Assembly: GCA_937871505.1 (NCBI GenBank)
Contig: CALMPF010000057.1
Span: 89,005-153,004 of the forward strand
Source: an uncultured Planctomycetia bacterium
GTDB taxonomy: Bacteria; Planctomycetota; Phycisphaerae; Phycisphaerales; SM1A02
DNA length: 64,000 bases
Reading direction: 5' to 3'
Shown here: one piece after another, positions 35,930-45,344 of the stretch
Layout: the number at the start of each line of letters is the position of its first letter
Position numbering within the stretch: the stretch's first letter is position 1
Translations under genes and position numbers: made by a program
Notes under the pieces: generated by a model
What the model was told of the DNA's origin: nothing
Database searches by the model: none
The model's input: only the letters and a program-made list of their open reading frames with translations

Positions 35930-38775
35930 CGAGCGGCCGCCCCGAGTCGATCGCCTGCGAAGGTCGCCGCCTTCATCAGGGCTTCGGCTGCGCGGTGGGG
36001 TTCCTTGCCGCCGGCCTGGGCGGAGTCCGGCCTGCCCCCTCCGCTGCCGCCGCACGCCGAGGCGGCGTCCTTGACCCACTCTCCCGCCTTGAGTCCGGCC
36101 TTGACGAGTTCGGGCGGGACGCTCGCGACGATCGTCACGCGCGACTCGGCGAAGTCGGTGCCCAGCAGCAGGACGGCGGCGTCCGCCCGGCGGGCGCGGA
36201 TCGCGTCCAGCCCGGCCATCAGAACGTCGCGATCGGCGCTGTCGAGCTCGTGGACGATCACGCGGCTCGTCGCCCGCTCGGCGATCTGCCGCGACTGCTC
36301 GACGATGCGCTCGCGCACCGCGCCTTGCTCGCGCTTCCGGATGGCCCGGACGCGCTCGCGGAGCCGCTCGACGATCGCGTGCACGCGGCGCCGGGCGACG
36401 GCGCTCATCGGCAGCGCGTCCGCCTGCGGCGCGATCTCGTCGAACTCCGCGCCGATGAACTCCTCGTTGAGGTGCTCGCAGGCCAAGGCTCGCTGCTCGA
36501 GGGCGTGGCCGGCCGCCTCCGCGGCGAGCGCCGCGGCGCCGGTCAGTCCGAAGATGCGCCGCACGCCCGCCGAGAGCGCTCCCTCGGAGAGCAGGACGAA
36601 CCTGCGGATCTCGCCGGTCGACTCGACGTGGGTGCCGCCGCAGAACTCGATGGCGTGGCTCATCCAGCGCGGGTTCGCCGGATCGGCGAGCAGCTCGGCG
36701 ATCGGCGCTCCGACGGAGACGACGCGCACCGGATCCGGGTAGCGCTCGCCGAAGACCGCCCGGACCCCCGCGATCGCCCGCGCCTCTCCGAGCGGAACGA
36801 CGTCGGCGAAGACGCGGCTGTCTGCGGCGACCGCCGCATTGACGATGCTCTCGAGCCGCTCGATCGACTCCGGCGCGAGGGCGTGGCCGGAGGCGAAGTC
36901 GAAACGGAGCCGATCGGTGGCCACGAGACTCCCGCGCTGCTCGGTCTCGCCGAGGATCTCGCGCAGGGCGTGGTTGACCAGATGCGTCGCGGTGTGGTTG
37001 GCGCGGAGCGCCTCGCGGCGGTCGCGCTCGATCGCGAGCGCACCCCGCTCGCCGACGCGCAGCGTGCCATCGGAGAGGTGGCCGACATGGAGGACGAACT
37101 CGCCGACTGCGTGAGTCTCGCGGACCTCGAAGGTGCTGCCGCCGCGCTGCGCCGTTCCCTCCAGGCCGCGGATCGGGAGCGATCCGGGGATCAGGTCGAC
37201 GCGCAGGCGCCCCTGATCGCCGAGCTGACCGCCGGCCTCGGCGTAGTGGTTGGTGCGGTCGAGGATGAGCGCGACGGTGCGACCGAGGTCCGCATGGTTG
37301 TCGAAGTCGCGCCCGTTCCAGATCGCCTTGACCTCGGCCATGATCGGACGGCCGTGGTACTTGTCCTCGTCGTTGGTGGGGTTGATCCCCATGTGTCGAA
37401 GCCGGGCCAGCGCATCGGGCGGCAGGGTCATCGCGGGCGAGGCGTCCGAGGTCCGACGGCTTGCCTCGCGGGCCCGCTCCATCATGGCCTCGTACCCCGC
37501 GAGATCGACCGAGAGGCTCCGCTCGGCCGCCATCACCTGCGTCAGGTCGATCGGGAATCCGAAGGTGTCATGCAGCCGGAAGGCGTCCTCCGCCGCGACC
37601 ACGCCGCTCCGGGCGCGGCCCGCAGCCTCGGAGAAGAGGGCGAGCCCGCGATCGAGCGTGCGGCCGAAGGCCTCCTCCTCGTCGCGCAGCGCCGACGCGA
37701 CGCGCTCCGGCTTCGCGCGCAGCTCGGGGAAGACGTCGCCGAGCGTGGCGAGCACCGCGGGCACGAGATCGGCGAGGAAGGGCTCGCGCATGCCGAGCGT
37801 CTGATGTCCATGGCGCACGGCGCGGCGGAGGATCCTGCGGAGCACGTAGCCGCGGCCTTCGCTGGACGGGGCGGCTCCGTCGGTGATCGCCACCACGAGA
37901 CAGCGGATGTGGTCCGCGATGACGCGGTAGGCGACGTCGACGGTGTCATCGCCGCCGCCGTATGCCCTGGCCCCCGTCCGCTCCCGGATCGCCGCGAAGA
38001 TCGGCGTGAAGAGATCGGTGTCGTAGTTGCTGCGCCGGTCCTGGAGCACCGAGACCAGCCGTTCGAGCCCCATCCCGGTGTCCACGTGTCGAGCCGGGAG
38101 CTGCCTGAGCGTTCCGCCGGACTCGCGGTTGAACTGGATGAAGACGTGGTTCCAGATCTCCAGCACGTCGGGATCGCCGGCGTTCACCAGCGCCGACGCG
38201 TCCCGTCCGCCGATGCGGTCGTAGTGGATCTCGGAGCAGGGGCCGCAGGGGCCGGTCTCTCCCATCTCCCAGAAGTTGTCCTTCATCGAGCCCGGAAGGA
38301 CCCGCGACTCCGGGAGGTGGCGCAGCCAGAGCTGCCGGGCCTCCTCGTCGGGCTCGAGCCCGGCGGCCGGGTCGCCGCGGAACCACGTCGCGTAGAGCCG
38401 CGAGGGTTCGATGCCGAAGACCTCCACGAGCAGCGTCCAGCCCCACTCGATCGACTCGGCCTTGAAGTAGTCCCCGAAGGACCAGTTGCCGAGCATCTCG
38501 AAGAACGTGTGGTGATAGCTGTCCTTCCCGACGTCCTCGAGGTCGTTGTGCTTGCCTCCGGCGCGGATGCACTTCTGGGTGTCCACGGCGCGGGTGTAGG
38601 GCCTGGTGCCCCGGCCGAGGAAGACGTCCTTGAACTGGTTCATCCCCGCGTTCGTGAAGAGGAGCGTCGGGTCGTCGTGGGGAACGACCGGAGCGGAGGG
38701 CACGATGACGTGCCCGCAGCGCTTCTCGAAGAACTCCAGAAAGGTGCGTCGGATCTCGGCGGCGGAGCGGGTCAT
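35926..38775 (-). CDS. alaS: Alanyl-tRNA synthetase
   Basis: A protein of 949 residues. The class II core begins with FLEFFEKRCGHVIVPSAPVV and FTNAGMNQFKDVFLG; KCIRAGGKHNDLEDVG and HHTFFEMLGNWSFGDYFK are the AlaRS motifs. The editing domain has the zinc ligands NHTATHLVNHAL and CGGTHVESTGEI. A C-terminal C-Ala/DHHA1 region ends near CGGSGGGRPDSAQAGGKE. The start at 38775 gives the family N-terminus (R-x-TFLEFF); a longer open frame upstream is low-complexity and was excluded. It is the first gene of an operon with the ABC ATPase and permease, each joined by a 4-nt overlap. Confidence 0.97.
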   Translation of the reverse strand: MTRSAAEIRRTFLEFFEKRCGHVIVPSAPVVPHDDPTLLFTNAGMNQFKDVFLGRGTRPYTRAVDTQKCIRAGGKHNDLEDVGKDSYHHTFFEMLGNWSFGDYFKAESIEWGWTLLVEVFGIEPSRLYATWFRGDPAAGLEPDEEARQLWLRHLPESRVLPGSMKDNFWEMGETGPCGPCSEIHYDRIGGRDASALVNAGDPDVLEIWNHVFIQFNRESGGTLRQLPARHVDTGMGLERLVSVLQDRRSNYDTDLFTPIFAAIRERTGARAYGGGDDTVDVAYRVIADHIRCLVVAITDGAAPSSEGRGYVLRRILRRAVRHGHQTLGMREPFLADLVPAVLATLGDVFPELRAKPERVASALRDEEEAFGRTLDRGLALFSEAAGRARSGVVAAEDAFRLHDTFGFPIDLTQVMAAERSLSVDLAGYEAMMERAREASRRTSDASPAMTLPPDALARLRHMGINPTNDEDKYHGRPIMAEVKAIWNGRDFDNHADLGRTVALILDRTNHYAEAGGQLGDQGRLRVDLIPGSLPIRGLEGTAQRGGSTFEVRETHAVGEFVLHVGHLSDGTLRVGERGALAIERDRREALRANHTATHLVNHALREILGETEQRGSLVATDRLRFDFASGHALAPESIERLESIVNAAVAADSRVFADVVPLGEARAIAGVRAVFGERYPDPVRVVSVGAPIAELLADPANPRWMSHAIEFCGGTHVESTGEIRRFVLLSEGALSAGVRRIFGLTGAAALAAEAAGHALEQRALACEHLNEEFIGAEFDEIAPQADALPMSAVARRRVHAIVERLRERVRAIRKREQGAVRERIVEQSRQIAERATSRVIVHELDSADRDVLMAGLDAIRARRADAAVLLLGTDFAESRVTIVASVPPELVKAGLKAGEWVKDAASACGGSGGGRPDSAQAGGKEPHRAAEALMKAATFAGDRLGAAAR

Positions 38776-39092
38776 CGGGAGGGGGATCTCGGGCGATCGG
38801 GGGACGATGGCGCGGTCGGATCTGCTGCGCGGGCGCCGGTTCGGGGGGACGCGGCTCGCCGCGGGTCCCAGTGTAGAGTCGCGGTCCTGCCGCGAAGGCT
38901 GCGTCCCGCGTTCCGACGGAGGTCCGCGGCGACCGCCCGTCGGCGCCGGCGCGGGCGGGCCGGGAGGAGGCCGCGTGCGGCGGGAGCCAGAGGGACCGGG
39001 CCGCTGCGGTCGACTCCCTTCGGTGCAGCGTCGCCGGAGACGGCCGAAATCGGACTGGCCCTTTTTCGGCCGTTCGGTACGATCCACGGTCG
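38776..39092. other. Divergent promoter region, alaS and ACT-domain gene
   Basis: This has no gene. A TTTTTC run and TACGAT (a possible -10, near 39078) lie 10-35 nt before the ATG at 39093. The match is weak, and no -35 box at a good spacing is evident. No T-box-like leader was recognised upstream of alaS. Confidence 0.35.
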
Positions 39093-39563
39093 ATGTCTCA
39101 GGCGATGCCTCCGGAACTCGAGCACGGCTACGCGGCGCCGACCGTCCGGCAGTTCAGCGTCTTCCTCGACAACAAGGTCGGCAAGCTCCTCGAGCTGGTC
39201 CGGCTCTTCGATGAGACGCCGACGGTCCATCTCGCCTCGCTCAGCGTGGTGGAGAGTTCGGACTTCGCGGTCATCCGCATCATCCCCAACTGCGCCGACA
39301 CCGCCCGCGAGGTGCTGCGGCGGCACGCGCTGCCCTTCTCGGAGATCGACCTGCTCATCGTCGAGCTGGGCGAGTGCCAGTCGCTGACGAGCATGTGCCT
39401 TCACCTGCTCGCGGCGGAGCTCAACATCCGCTTCGCGTATCCGCTGATGAGCGGACCGGGCGGAAATCCGACGATCGCCCTTGCCGTCGACGACCAGGTG
39501 CTCGCGGGACAGATCCTCCTCCGGAAGCGCTTCCGCCTGCTCGGCGAGGCGGACCTCACGTAG
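39093..39563 (+). CDS. ACT-domain protein
   Basis: A protein of 156 residues with an ACT fold: RQFSVFLDNKVGKLLELVRL is the first strand and helix, followed by VHLASLSVVESSDFAVIRII and a second half, FSEIDLLIVELGE to PTIALAVDDQVLAGQILLRK, that looks like another ACT repeat. Stand-alone double-ACT proteins bind amino acids and regulate enzymes allosterically; the partner is unknown. It is divergent from alaS, so an amino-acid-sensing link is imaginable but unproven. Confidence 0.8.
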   Translation: MSQAMPPELEHGYAAPTVRQFSVFLDNKVGKLLELVRLFDETPTVHLASLSVVESSDFAVIRIIPNCADTAREVLRRHALPFSEIDLLIVELGECQSLTSMCLHLLAAELNIRFAYPLMSGPGGNPTIALAVDDQVLAGQILLRKRFRLLGEADLT

Positions 39564-39652
39564 CCAGCCCGGGCGCGCCGCGTCGGATGCGCTCGCGTCC
39601 GCGATCCGCGGGGTGCCTGCGCGCGGCGCCTGTCCACCGGTCGCTCCGTCCT

Positions 39653-40942
39653 CTATCGCCCGAACTGCGTCGTGAGGCCGGGAGGAAGCGACGGCGATGG
39701 CGGCGGCGGCGCGATCGGCGGGAGGGTCTGCGGCACGTACTCGCGGTCGCGCTTCCGCAGCACGGTCGCAGCCGCGATGGTGTCGTTCTGCCGGGTCTCG
39801 AAGAGCACATCCTCGCCGTCGATCACGCGCCCGAAGACGGTGTGGATCCCGTCCAGATGCGGCGAAGGGACGAAGCAGAGGTAGAACTGGCTCCCGGCGT
39901 TGTCCGGGTTCCCGTCGTGCGCCATTCCAAGGCTGCCGGCGAAGTGCTTGCGGGCGCCCTCGAGGGTCGCCTCGCCTGCGATGCGGTGGCCGGGACCGCC
40001 CTGCCCCGCGACGCCGGATGCTCCGGGACGGGAGTTCGGATCGCCGCCCTGGGCCATGAACGCCGGGATCACGCGGTGGAACGCGGTGCCGTCATAGAAG
40101 CCCTTCGAGACCAGATCGACGAAGTTCGCGACCGCGTTCGGCGCCGAGTCCTCGAAGAGCTCGACGACGATCCGGCCTCGGTCGGCGTCGCCGCGCGCGA
40201 CGACGAACTCGACGCGCGGCAGGTCGTCGCGCTGCGCTTCGGCGCTGCGCAGCTCCTGCTCGATGACCCAGGCCGCCGCGCTGGCCTCGGCCGCTGCGCG
40301 AAGCCGGGCGACTTCCGCAGCCACGTCCGGCGCCGTGGCGCCGGGATCGATCCCGTCGAGGGCCGCGATCGCGTCGGCGAATCGATGCAGCGCGATCATC
40401 GCCTCCGCCTGCTGTGCGACGGCGCGCGGCGCTGGGGACTCTCCACGGTTCGCTTCGACGACCGCAACGACGCGGTCGAATCGGTTCTGGCCCATCCAGT
40501 AGCGGGCCCACGTCGCGAGGACGGCATCGTCGCCCGGCCGCAGCGTCACGAGCCGGGAGAACTCGCGCTCGACCGCGTCGCCGTCGCCGAGCCAGATCGA
40601 TGTCTGGACGAGCATGGCCTGCGCGACCGCGTCCTCCGGCGCGGCGGCGAGGAACGCGGTCAGGCGCCGGCGAAAGGCATCGAGTTCGCGTCGCTCGTCG
40701 GGTCCGACGCCTCGCGTAGAGACCCAGCGCGACAGATCGCCGTACTGGCGCCGGAGCAGGTCGATCTCCGCGGTGTCCGTCGGCTGGAGAGCCTGCGACG
40801 CGGCGGCGGCGCGCGGCGCGGAGCCGCCGTGAACGACCAGCCCCGACAGAAGCCCCGCGCCGGCCCAGACCGCCGAGGCCGAGAGCAGGAAGGCGGGGAG
40901 GAGCGAGTCGGATGAGCTGGATGCGAGGGGTCTGGGGTTCAT
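39653..40942 (-). CDS. Cyclophilin-type peptidyl-prolyl isomerase, exported
   Basis: A protein of 429 residues. The N-terminus has a hydrophobic segment (LLPAFLLSASAVWAGAGLLS), so it is likely exported. Residues of about 50-210 are helical with TPR-like character. The C-terminal cyclophilin domain (about 250-400) shows RIVVELFEDSAPNAVANFVD, then FYDGTAFHRVIPAFMAQGGD, AGSLGMAHDGNPDNAGSQFY and HLDGIHTVFGRVIDG, the usual core including the catalytic Arg in FHRV and the FMAQGGD strand. It catalyses cis-trans isomerisation of prolyl bonds. The C-terminal tail is Pro-rich. The ATG at 40942 is the only in-frame start before the hydrophobic segment. Confidence 0.9.
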   Translation of the reverse strand: MNPRPLASSSSDSLLPAFLLSASAVWAGAGLLSGLVVHGGSAPRAAAASQALQPTDTAEIDLLRRQYGDLSRWVSTRGVGPDERRELDAFRRRLTAFLAAAPEDAVAQAMLVQTSIWLGDGDAVEREFSRLVTLRPGDDAVLATWARYWMGQNRFDRVVAVVEANRGESPAPRAVAQQAEAMIALHRFADAIAALDGIDPGATAPDVAAEVARLRAAAEASAAAWVIEQELRSAEAQRDDLPRVEFVVARGDADRGRIVVELFEDSAPNAVANFVDLVSKGFYDGTAFHRVIPAFMAQGGDPNSRPGASGVAGQGGPGHRIAGEATLEGARKHFAGSLGMAHDGNPDNAGSQFYLCFVPSPHLDGIHTVFGRVIDGEDVLFETRQNDTIAAATVLRKRDREYVPQTLPPIAPPPPSPSLPPGLTTQFGR

Positions 40943-40992
40943 CGGCGTGGATCGGCGGAAAACATGCAGACGATCGGGAAGCGGGGAGGGTA

Positions 40993-41964
40993 TCACGCCG
41001 GGCACGCGACCGGATACTCGCAACTGGTCTTGCCGGTCTCCCAGAGCGTCACGCTTCGCAGCGAGCCGCCGATGGCCGTCATCGGAGCTGCGAGCCAGTC
41101 GTGGCAGACCCGCGCGATGTGCTCGACCGAGGGGTTCAGCGTGCGGAAGACGTCGACGTCGAGGTTCAGGTGGGTGTGATCGAGGCGGTCGACCACCAGC
41201 TCGCGCACCAGCCGTTCGATCGCCGGCAGCGTCGGAGCGATCGACCCGTCGATCGCCACCGCGACGGCGACGGCGACCTCGAGACGGTAGTTGTGGCCGT
41301 GTCCGTTCGGGTTGTTGCACTTGCCGAAGAGCGCCCGGTTGCGCTCGTCGTCGTACTCCGGGCAGTGCAGGCGGTGGCTCGCCGAGAACTCGAAGCTCTG
41401 GCGGAGGAGAACGCGATGGCTGAGCGCGGAGATGTCGGACGCGCCGCTGCGGGCATCGTTCATGCGGTTCGGGCTGGTCATGCGGAGCGCGAGGAACGGA
41501 GGCTGACGGAGCTCGACCCACTGGACCGCCGCACCGAGCGACGCCGGGAGCCGATCCAGCAGGTGAATGAGGAGCTTGGCCGGCGGTGGCGTCGGGCTCT
41601 CCGCGGCGACCCCGGCGGGTGCCGCCGCGGGCGGGCGCGCGAGGAAGGCGACGACCTCGGAGCGCACGGCGCGGTCGATCGCCCCGATGTCGACGAGATA
41701 CCCCGTCACCGGGTCAGGCAGCCCCTGCACCGCGACATCGATCTCGATGCGCAACGCCCACTCGGCGGTCGAGGGCGTTCCCGCGAACGAGTTGAGCACG
41801 CTCGATGCGCCGGATGGCGAGGGCGTCCCGGGAGCAAGCCCGGAGCGCGTCCTCTCCACCGCGCTCGCGGGCCCTGAGACCGCTGAAGCGCCCTCGACCG
41901 GAAGCACGAGCCGAACCGTCCGGCGGAGCTCGACACGGTTGGTACGTTGCGGCTCTGCGGTCAT
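40993..41964 (-). CDS. Tandem 6-pyruvoyl-tetrahydropterin synthase / QueD-like protein
   Basis: About 323 residues containing two PTPS-fold halves. The second half is complete: FEFSASHRLHCPEYDDERNR, then GKCNNPNGHGHNYRLEV with the zinc ligands in SASH and HGH and a Cys before NNPNGHG, then RLDHTHLNLDV and a C-terminal Glu in WETGKTSCEYP. The first half (residues of about 10-110) keeps the strand pattern TGYLVDIGAIDRAVRSEVV but lacks the F-S-A-x-H zinc motif, so it is probably structural. PTPS/QueD enzymes make 6-carboxy-tetrahydropterin for queuosine or pteridine synthesis. The start at 41964 is preferred; 42075 is also in frame. It sits 50 nt upstream of the cyclophilin gene on the same strand. 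Confidence 0.83.
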   Translation of the reverse strand: MTAEPQRTNRVELRRTVRLVLPVEGASAVSGPASAVERTRSGLAPGTPSPSGASSVLNSFAGTPSTAEWALRIEIDVAVQGLPDPVTGYLVDIGAIDRAVRSEVVAFLARPPAAAPAGVAAESPTPPPAKLLIHLLDRLPASLGAAVQWVELRQPPFLALRMTSPNRMNDARSGASDISALSHRVLLRQSFEFSASHRLHCPEYDDERNRALFGKCNNPNGHGHNYRLEVAVAVAVAIDGSIAPTLPAIERLVRELVVDRLDHTHLNLDVDVFRTLNPSVEHIARVCHDWLAAPMTAIGGSLRSVTLWETGKTSCEYPVACPA

Positions 41965-42347
41965 CGCGGGGGGCCAAGGCTCTCGATCCACCTTCGGGGA
42001 GACTCGGGCCGCCGACGGATAGGGAGTCGAGTCCGTCGTCCGAGGGTCAGAGGGTCGCAACGCCGCGGCCGTCATGGGGAGGGTACTTCGTCTTCGCGCC
42101 CGTGCGCGCCAAGAGCGTCGCCGGTTCGGCGCCCGTCCTCGGCTGGACGCTCCGGGCTCGTGTCTCGGACCGCCGGAGATCGGCGAGCCGGAAGGGACGA
42201 AGGGCTTTCCACAGAGAATCCCGAGGCCGGGTGCCGCGGGCGGGCCGCCCTGAGGCCGATGGCGCGCTTCGCACTCCCGGTGCCAAGCCAGCCTTCGATC
42301 GGTACCGCGATTCCAGCGGAGTGGCTCAATAGCCCTATAACCAATGA

Positions 42348-42610
42348 TTGTCGGAGCAGGTCCCGCCACGATGTGGATATCTTCTGGAGAACGAGGATAA
42401 TTCTAGAATCACATAAACACTTGTAAATACTCATCTTAATAGAATTCTTGAGACCGCAGCGCACCAATTTCGTGGTGATCTCGTACCGATGGCTTGCATC
42501 AGCGGCGTCATTGACTACCATGAGACTCATGTGACGAGGCCATCGTCACCTCTCCCCTTGACCCCCGGAAGGGCTCGGCATGAGGCTTGCCTCTGCCGGG
42601 CCTTTTTTTT
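42348..42610 (+). ncRNA. Candidate small RNA ending at an intrinsic terminator
   Basis: No coding gene on the + strand leads into the strong terminator at 42572-42610. A TATAAC -10-like box at 42336-42341 would start a transcript near 42348; the -35 region is weak. Within the transcript, hairpins can form at 42462-42477 (CACCA/TGGTG) and 42531-42549 (GTGACGA/TCGTCAC, 5-nt loop), ahead of the terminator stem. No match to tmRNA, 6S, SRP or RNase P RNA was recognised. It may instead be a regulated 5' leader of the YdjY lipoprotein gene at 42783. The 5' end is approximate. Confidence 0.4.
42572..42610 (+). terminator. Rho-independent terminator, 14-bp stem and T8 tract
   Basis: The left arm GGCTCGGCA pairs with TGCCGGGCC (one G-T pair). 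After a single bulged T, GAGG pairs with CCTC around a CTTG loop. Eight T follow at 42603-42610. It is the only hairpin plus T-tract of this quality noticed in the window. Confidence 0.85.
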
Positions 42611-42782
42611 CGTCCGCCTGGTGCTGGCAGTGGGCCGATGCGAGACCGCGCCGCTGGCCGCTCGGTCGCGTCGGCAGGGGATCGGCCACCCTCGACCCGC
42701 TCCCCTCCGGCACACCGGGACCGCGTCCGCGCGAAGTCGTCCTGCTCGGAAGGGCGAGCGCCTGACGGCGGTTGAGTCTGCG

Positions 42783-43838
42783 ATGCCCTTCAGCGATCTG
42801 GAACGCCGCCGAGCAGAGCCGCGCCGCCCGCGCCGCGGCGGGTGTTCCCGCGCGCGGGTCGGCGCGCTCGCTGGGGCGATCGCGCTGGCGATCCTCCATG
42901 GATGCACACGTGCGGGTGACGGAGGCGAGAGCGGAAGCGGGGAAAAGACCGCGGAGCCGGTCGCCTCGCCGCTGACCGGCACCGAAGGGTCCGACGCGAA
43001 CGCCTCCGAAGCGGCGCCCGCCGCAAGGGCGGCCGAGACAGCCGAGCGCGAGGCGCCCGGGTCGCAGGGCTCGCCCGGTTCAGCGGGGGTCGCCGACGCG
43101 CCGGAACGCGCTGACGAGTCGGGGGACGTCGCTGCGGTTGCGCCGGCCTACGTCGATCCGGTCGCCCATCTCCCCGAGCGCTGGATTGAAACGGCGCCGG
43201 GCGTCCGCGTGGATCTCGGGAGGCGGATCGTCTCCCTCGACGCCGAGGTCTGCATCGATCTCGGCTGGCTCGAGCAGATCGCCTGCACGCCCGGGACGCG
43301 CGAGCATGAGTCGCTCGTGGTGCTCAGCGTCCGCCCTCGCGACGTGCACGCCGCGCTGCTTCTGCTCGGTCTCGAGCCCGGCGCCCCGGGAGCGTGGCGC
43401 GTCGAGGAGGGCGTGCTCATCGAAGTTCCGCCGCGCGGCCCCGCGCTGCGCGTCAGGACGCGGCGAACGTCCGAGGAGGGCGTGACGATCGTCGAACCGA
43501 TCGAGCGCTGGATCCGCGATGTCAACCGCGCGGGCGAGTTTCCCGAGACGCGGTGGGTCTTCGCGGGCTCGGTGATGGTCACGCCGCGCCGATCGCCGGC
43601 GGCGACGGCCGCCGATCGCGAAGCAGGCGCGGAGCCTCCCGGCGGCGACGCCGCGTTCTACCTCGCTGACCGGACCGGATCGGTCGTCGGATTGGTGACC
43701 TTCGGAGATGAGGTCGTCGCCTTCCCCTCGGTCATCGCCGATCAGGAAGCCGTGCAGCCGCAGGAGCTGGAAGCGTTCACGGAGCGCCTCCCGCCGATCG
43801 GCACCCGGCTGACCCTGGAGCTTCTGGCTGCGGAATAG
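42783..43838 (+). CDS. YdjY-domain lipoprotein
   Basis: A protein of 351 residues. The N-terminus is strongly basic, then LAGAIALAILHGCTRAG gives a lipobox (LHGC). A disordered Ala/Glu/Gly/Ser stretch follows (about 45-120). The YdjY domain (about 135-225) shows VDLGRRIVSLDAEVCIDLGW, LEQIACTPGTREHESLVVL and VHAALLLLGLEPGAPG, all typical. A C-terminal extension carries FAGSVMVTPRR and VVGLVTFGDEVVAFPS. YdjY proteins are exported and of unknown biochemical role. The gene starts 172 nt after the intrinsic terminator, so it may be controlled by read-through. Confidence 0.8.
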   Translation: MPFSDLERRRAEPRRPRRGGCSRARVGALAGAIALAILHGCTRAGDGGESGSGEKTAEPVASPLTGTEGSDANASEAAPAARAAETAEREAPGSQGSPGSAGVADAPERADESGDVAAVAPAYVDPVAHLPERWIETAPGVRVDLGRRIVSLDAEVCIDLGWLEQIACTPGTREHESLVVLSVRPRDVHAALLLLGLEPGAPGAWRVEEGVLIEVPPRGPALRVRTRRTSEEGVTIVEPIERWIRDVNRAGEFPETRWVFAGSVMVTPRRSPAATAADREAGAEPPGGDAAFYLADRTGSVVGLVTFGDEVVAFPSVIADQEAVQPQELEAFTERLPPIGTRLTLELLAAE

Positions 43839-43887
43839 CGCGGGGTCCTCGGCGGCGCACGTCGCGGGCGCAGCTCGCCGGCGCATC

Positions 43888-44378
43888 TCACCAGCGCGCC
43901 AGCCGCCGCGCGCCGGTGACGGCGATCGCGATCGCGTCCGCGACGTCCGCGGGCTCGGGCGGATCGGCGAGGCCGCACTGGGACATCACCGCAAGCTGCA
44001 TCTGTCGCTTGGTCGCCTGTCCGCGACCCGTCATCGCCTTCTTCACCGTCGCGGGCGGAAGCTCGTCGATCGCGAGCGCCCTGCGAGCTCCCGCGAGCAG
44101 CACGACGCCCCGCGCGTGGGCCATCAGGACGCCGGTGCGCGGGTGTGCGGCATGCGTGAAGACCTGTTCGACCACGAGATGGGTCGGACGGAGCTCGTCG
44201 AGCAGCGCGTCCAGCTCCTCGTCGAGCTGCCTGAGGCGGAGCGGAAGGGGAGCGCCCGCCCGCAGGCGGATGGCGCCCGCCTCGACGACCCGGGGCTCTC
44301 CGAGAAGCGCGGCGAGCTCGACGCATGCGTACCCGGTGATCGCCAGCCCCGGATCGACGCCGAGGACGCGGACGGCGC

Positions 44379-44382
<4 letters not shown>
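43888..44382 (-). CDS. ruvC: Holliday junction resolvase RuvC
   Basis: A protein of 164 residues, normal length. The catalytic acidic residues are in VLGVDPGLAITGYACVE (first Asp), THLVVEQVF (Glu) and DVADAIAIAV (Asp pair). The segment HPRTGVLMAHARGVVLLA is typical. RuvC cuts Holliday junctions with RuvAB during recombination; ruvA and ruvB are not adjacent. Its start overlaps the preceding ABC ATPase stop by 4 nt. Confidence 0.96.
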
Positions 44383-45179
<797 letters not shown>

Positions 45180-45344
45180 GCGGCAGGGTAGCTCGGCGCA
45201 GGCTGCATCCGCCGCCCGAGCTGACCTCGCTCGAGCCCTGCGGATCCGGTCTGCGCAGCGGTCGGAAGCGTGCAGACGCCTCCGTTACCAGCCCGGGATC
45301 CGGGGCGACGGCGCGCTGGATGCGCTCGCTACCCTCGCCGGTCC

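Larger units (their letters stand above)
41965..42782. other. Intergenic region with an AT-rich island
   Basis: No protein-coding gene is convincing. From about 42371 to 42450 GC falls to about 31% by hand count, against roughly 70% around it. The right part has a run of small inverted repeats and the intrinsic terminator at 42572-42610. The rest of the region is ordinary GC-rich spacer. A minus-strand frame (42072-42530) crosses the island but has no recognisable domain. Confidence 0.6.

Noticed and set aside
42072..42530. A 152-codon minus-strand open frame crossing the AT-rich island
   Set aside because: The composition changes halfway, from Lys/Ile-rich to Arg/Pro-rich, with no domain and no ribosome-binding site. 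It is more likely non-coding.
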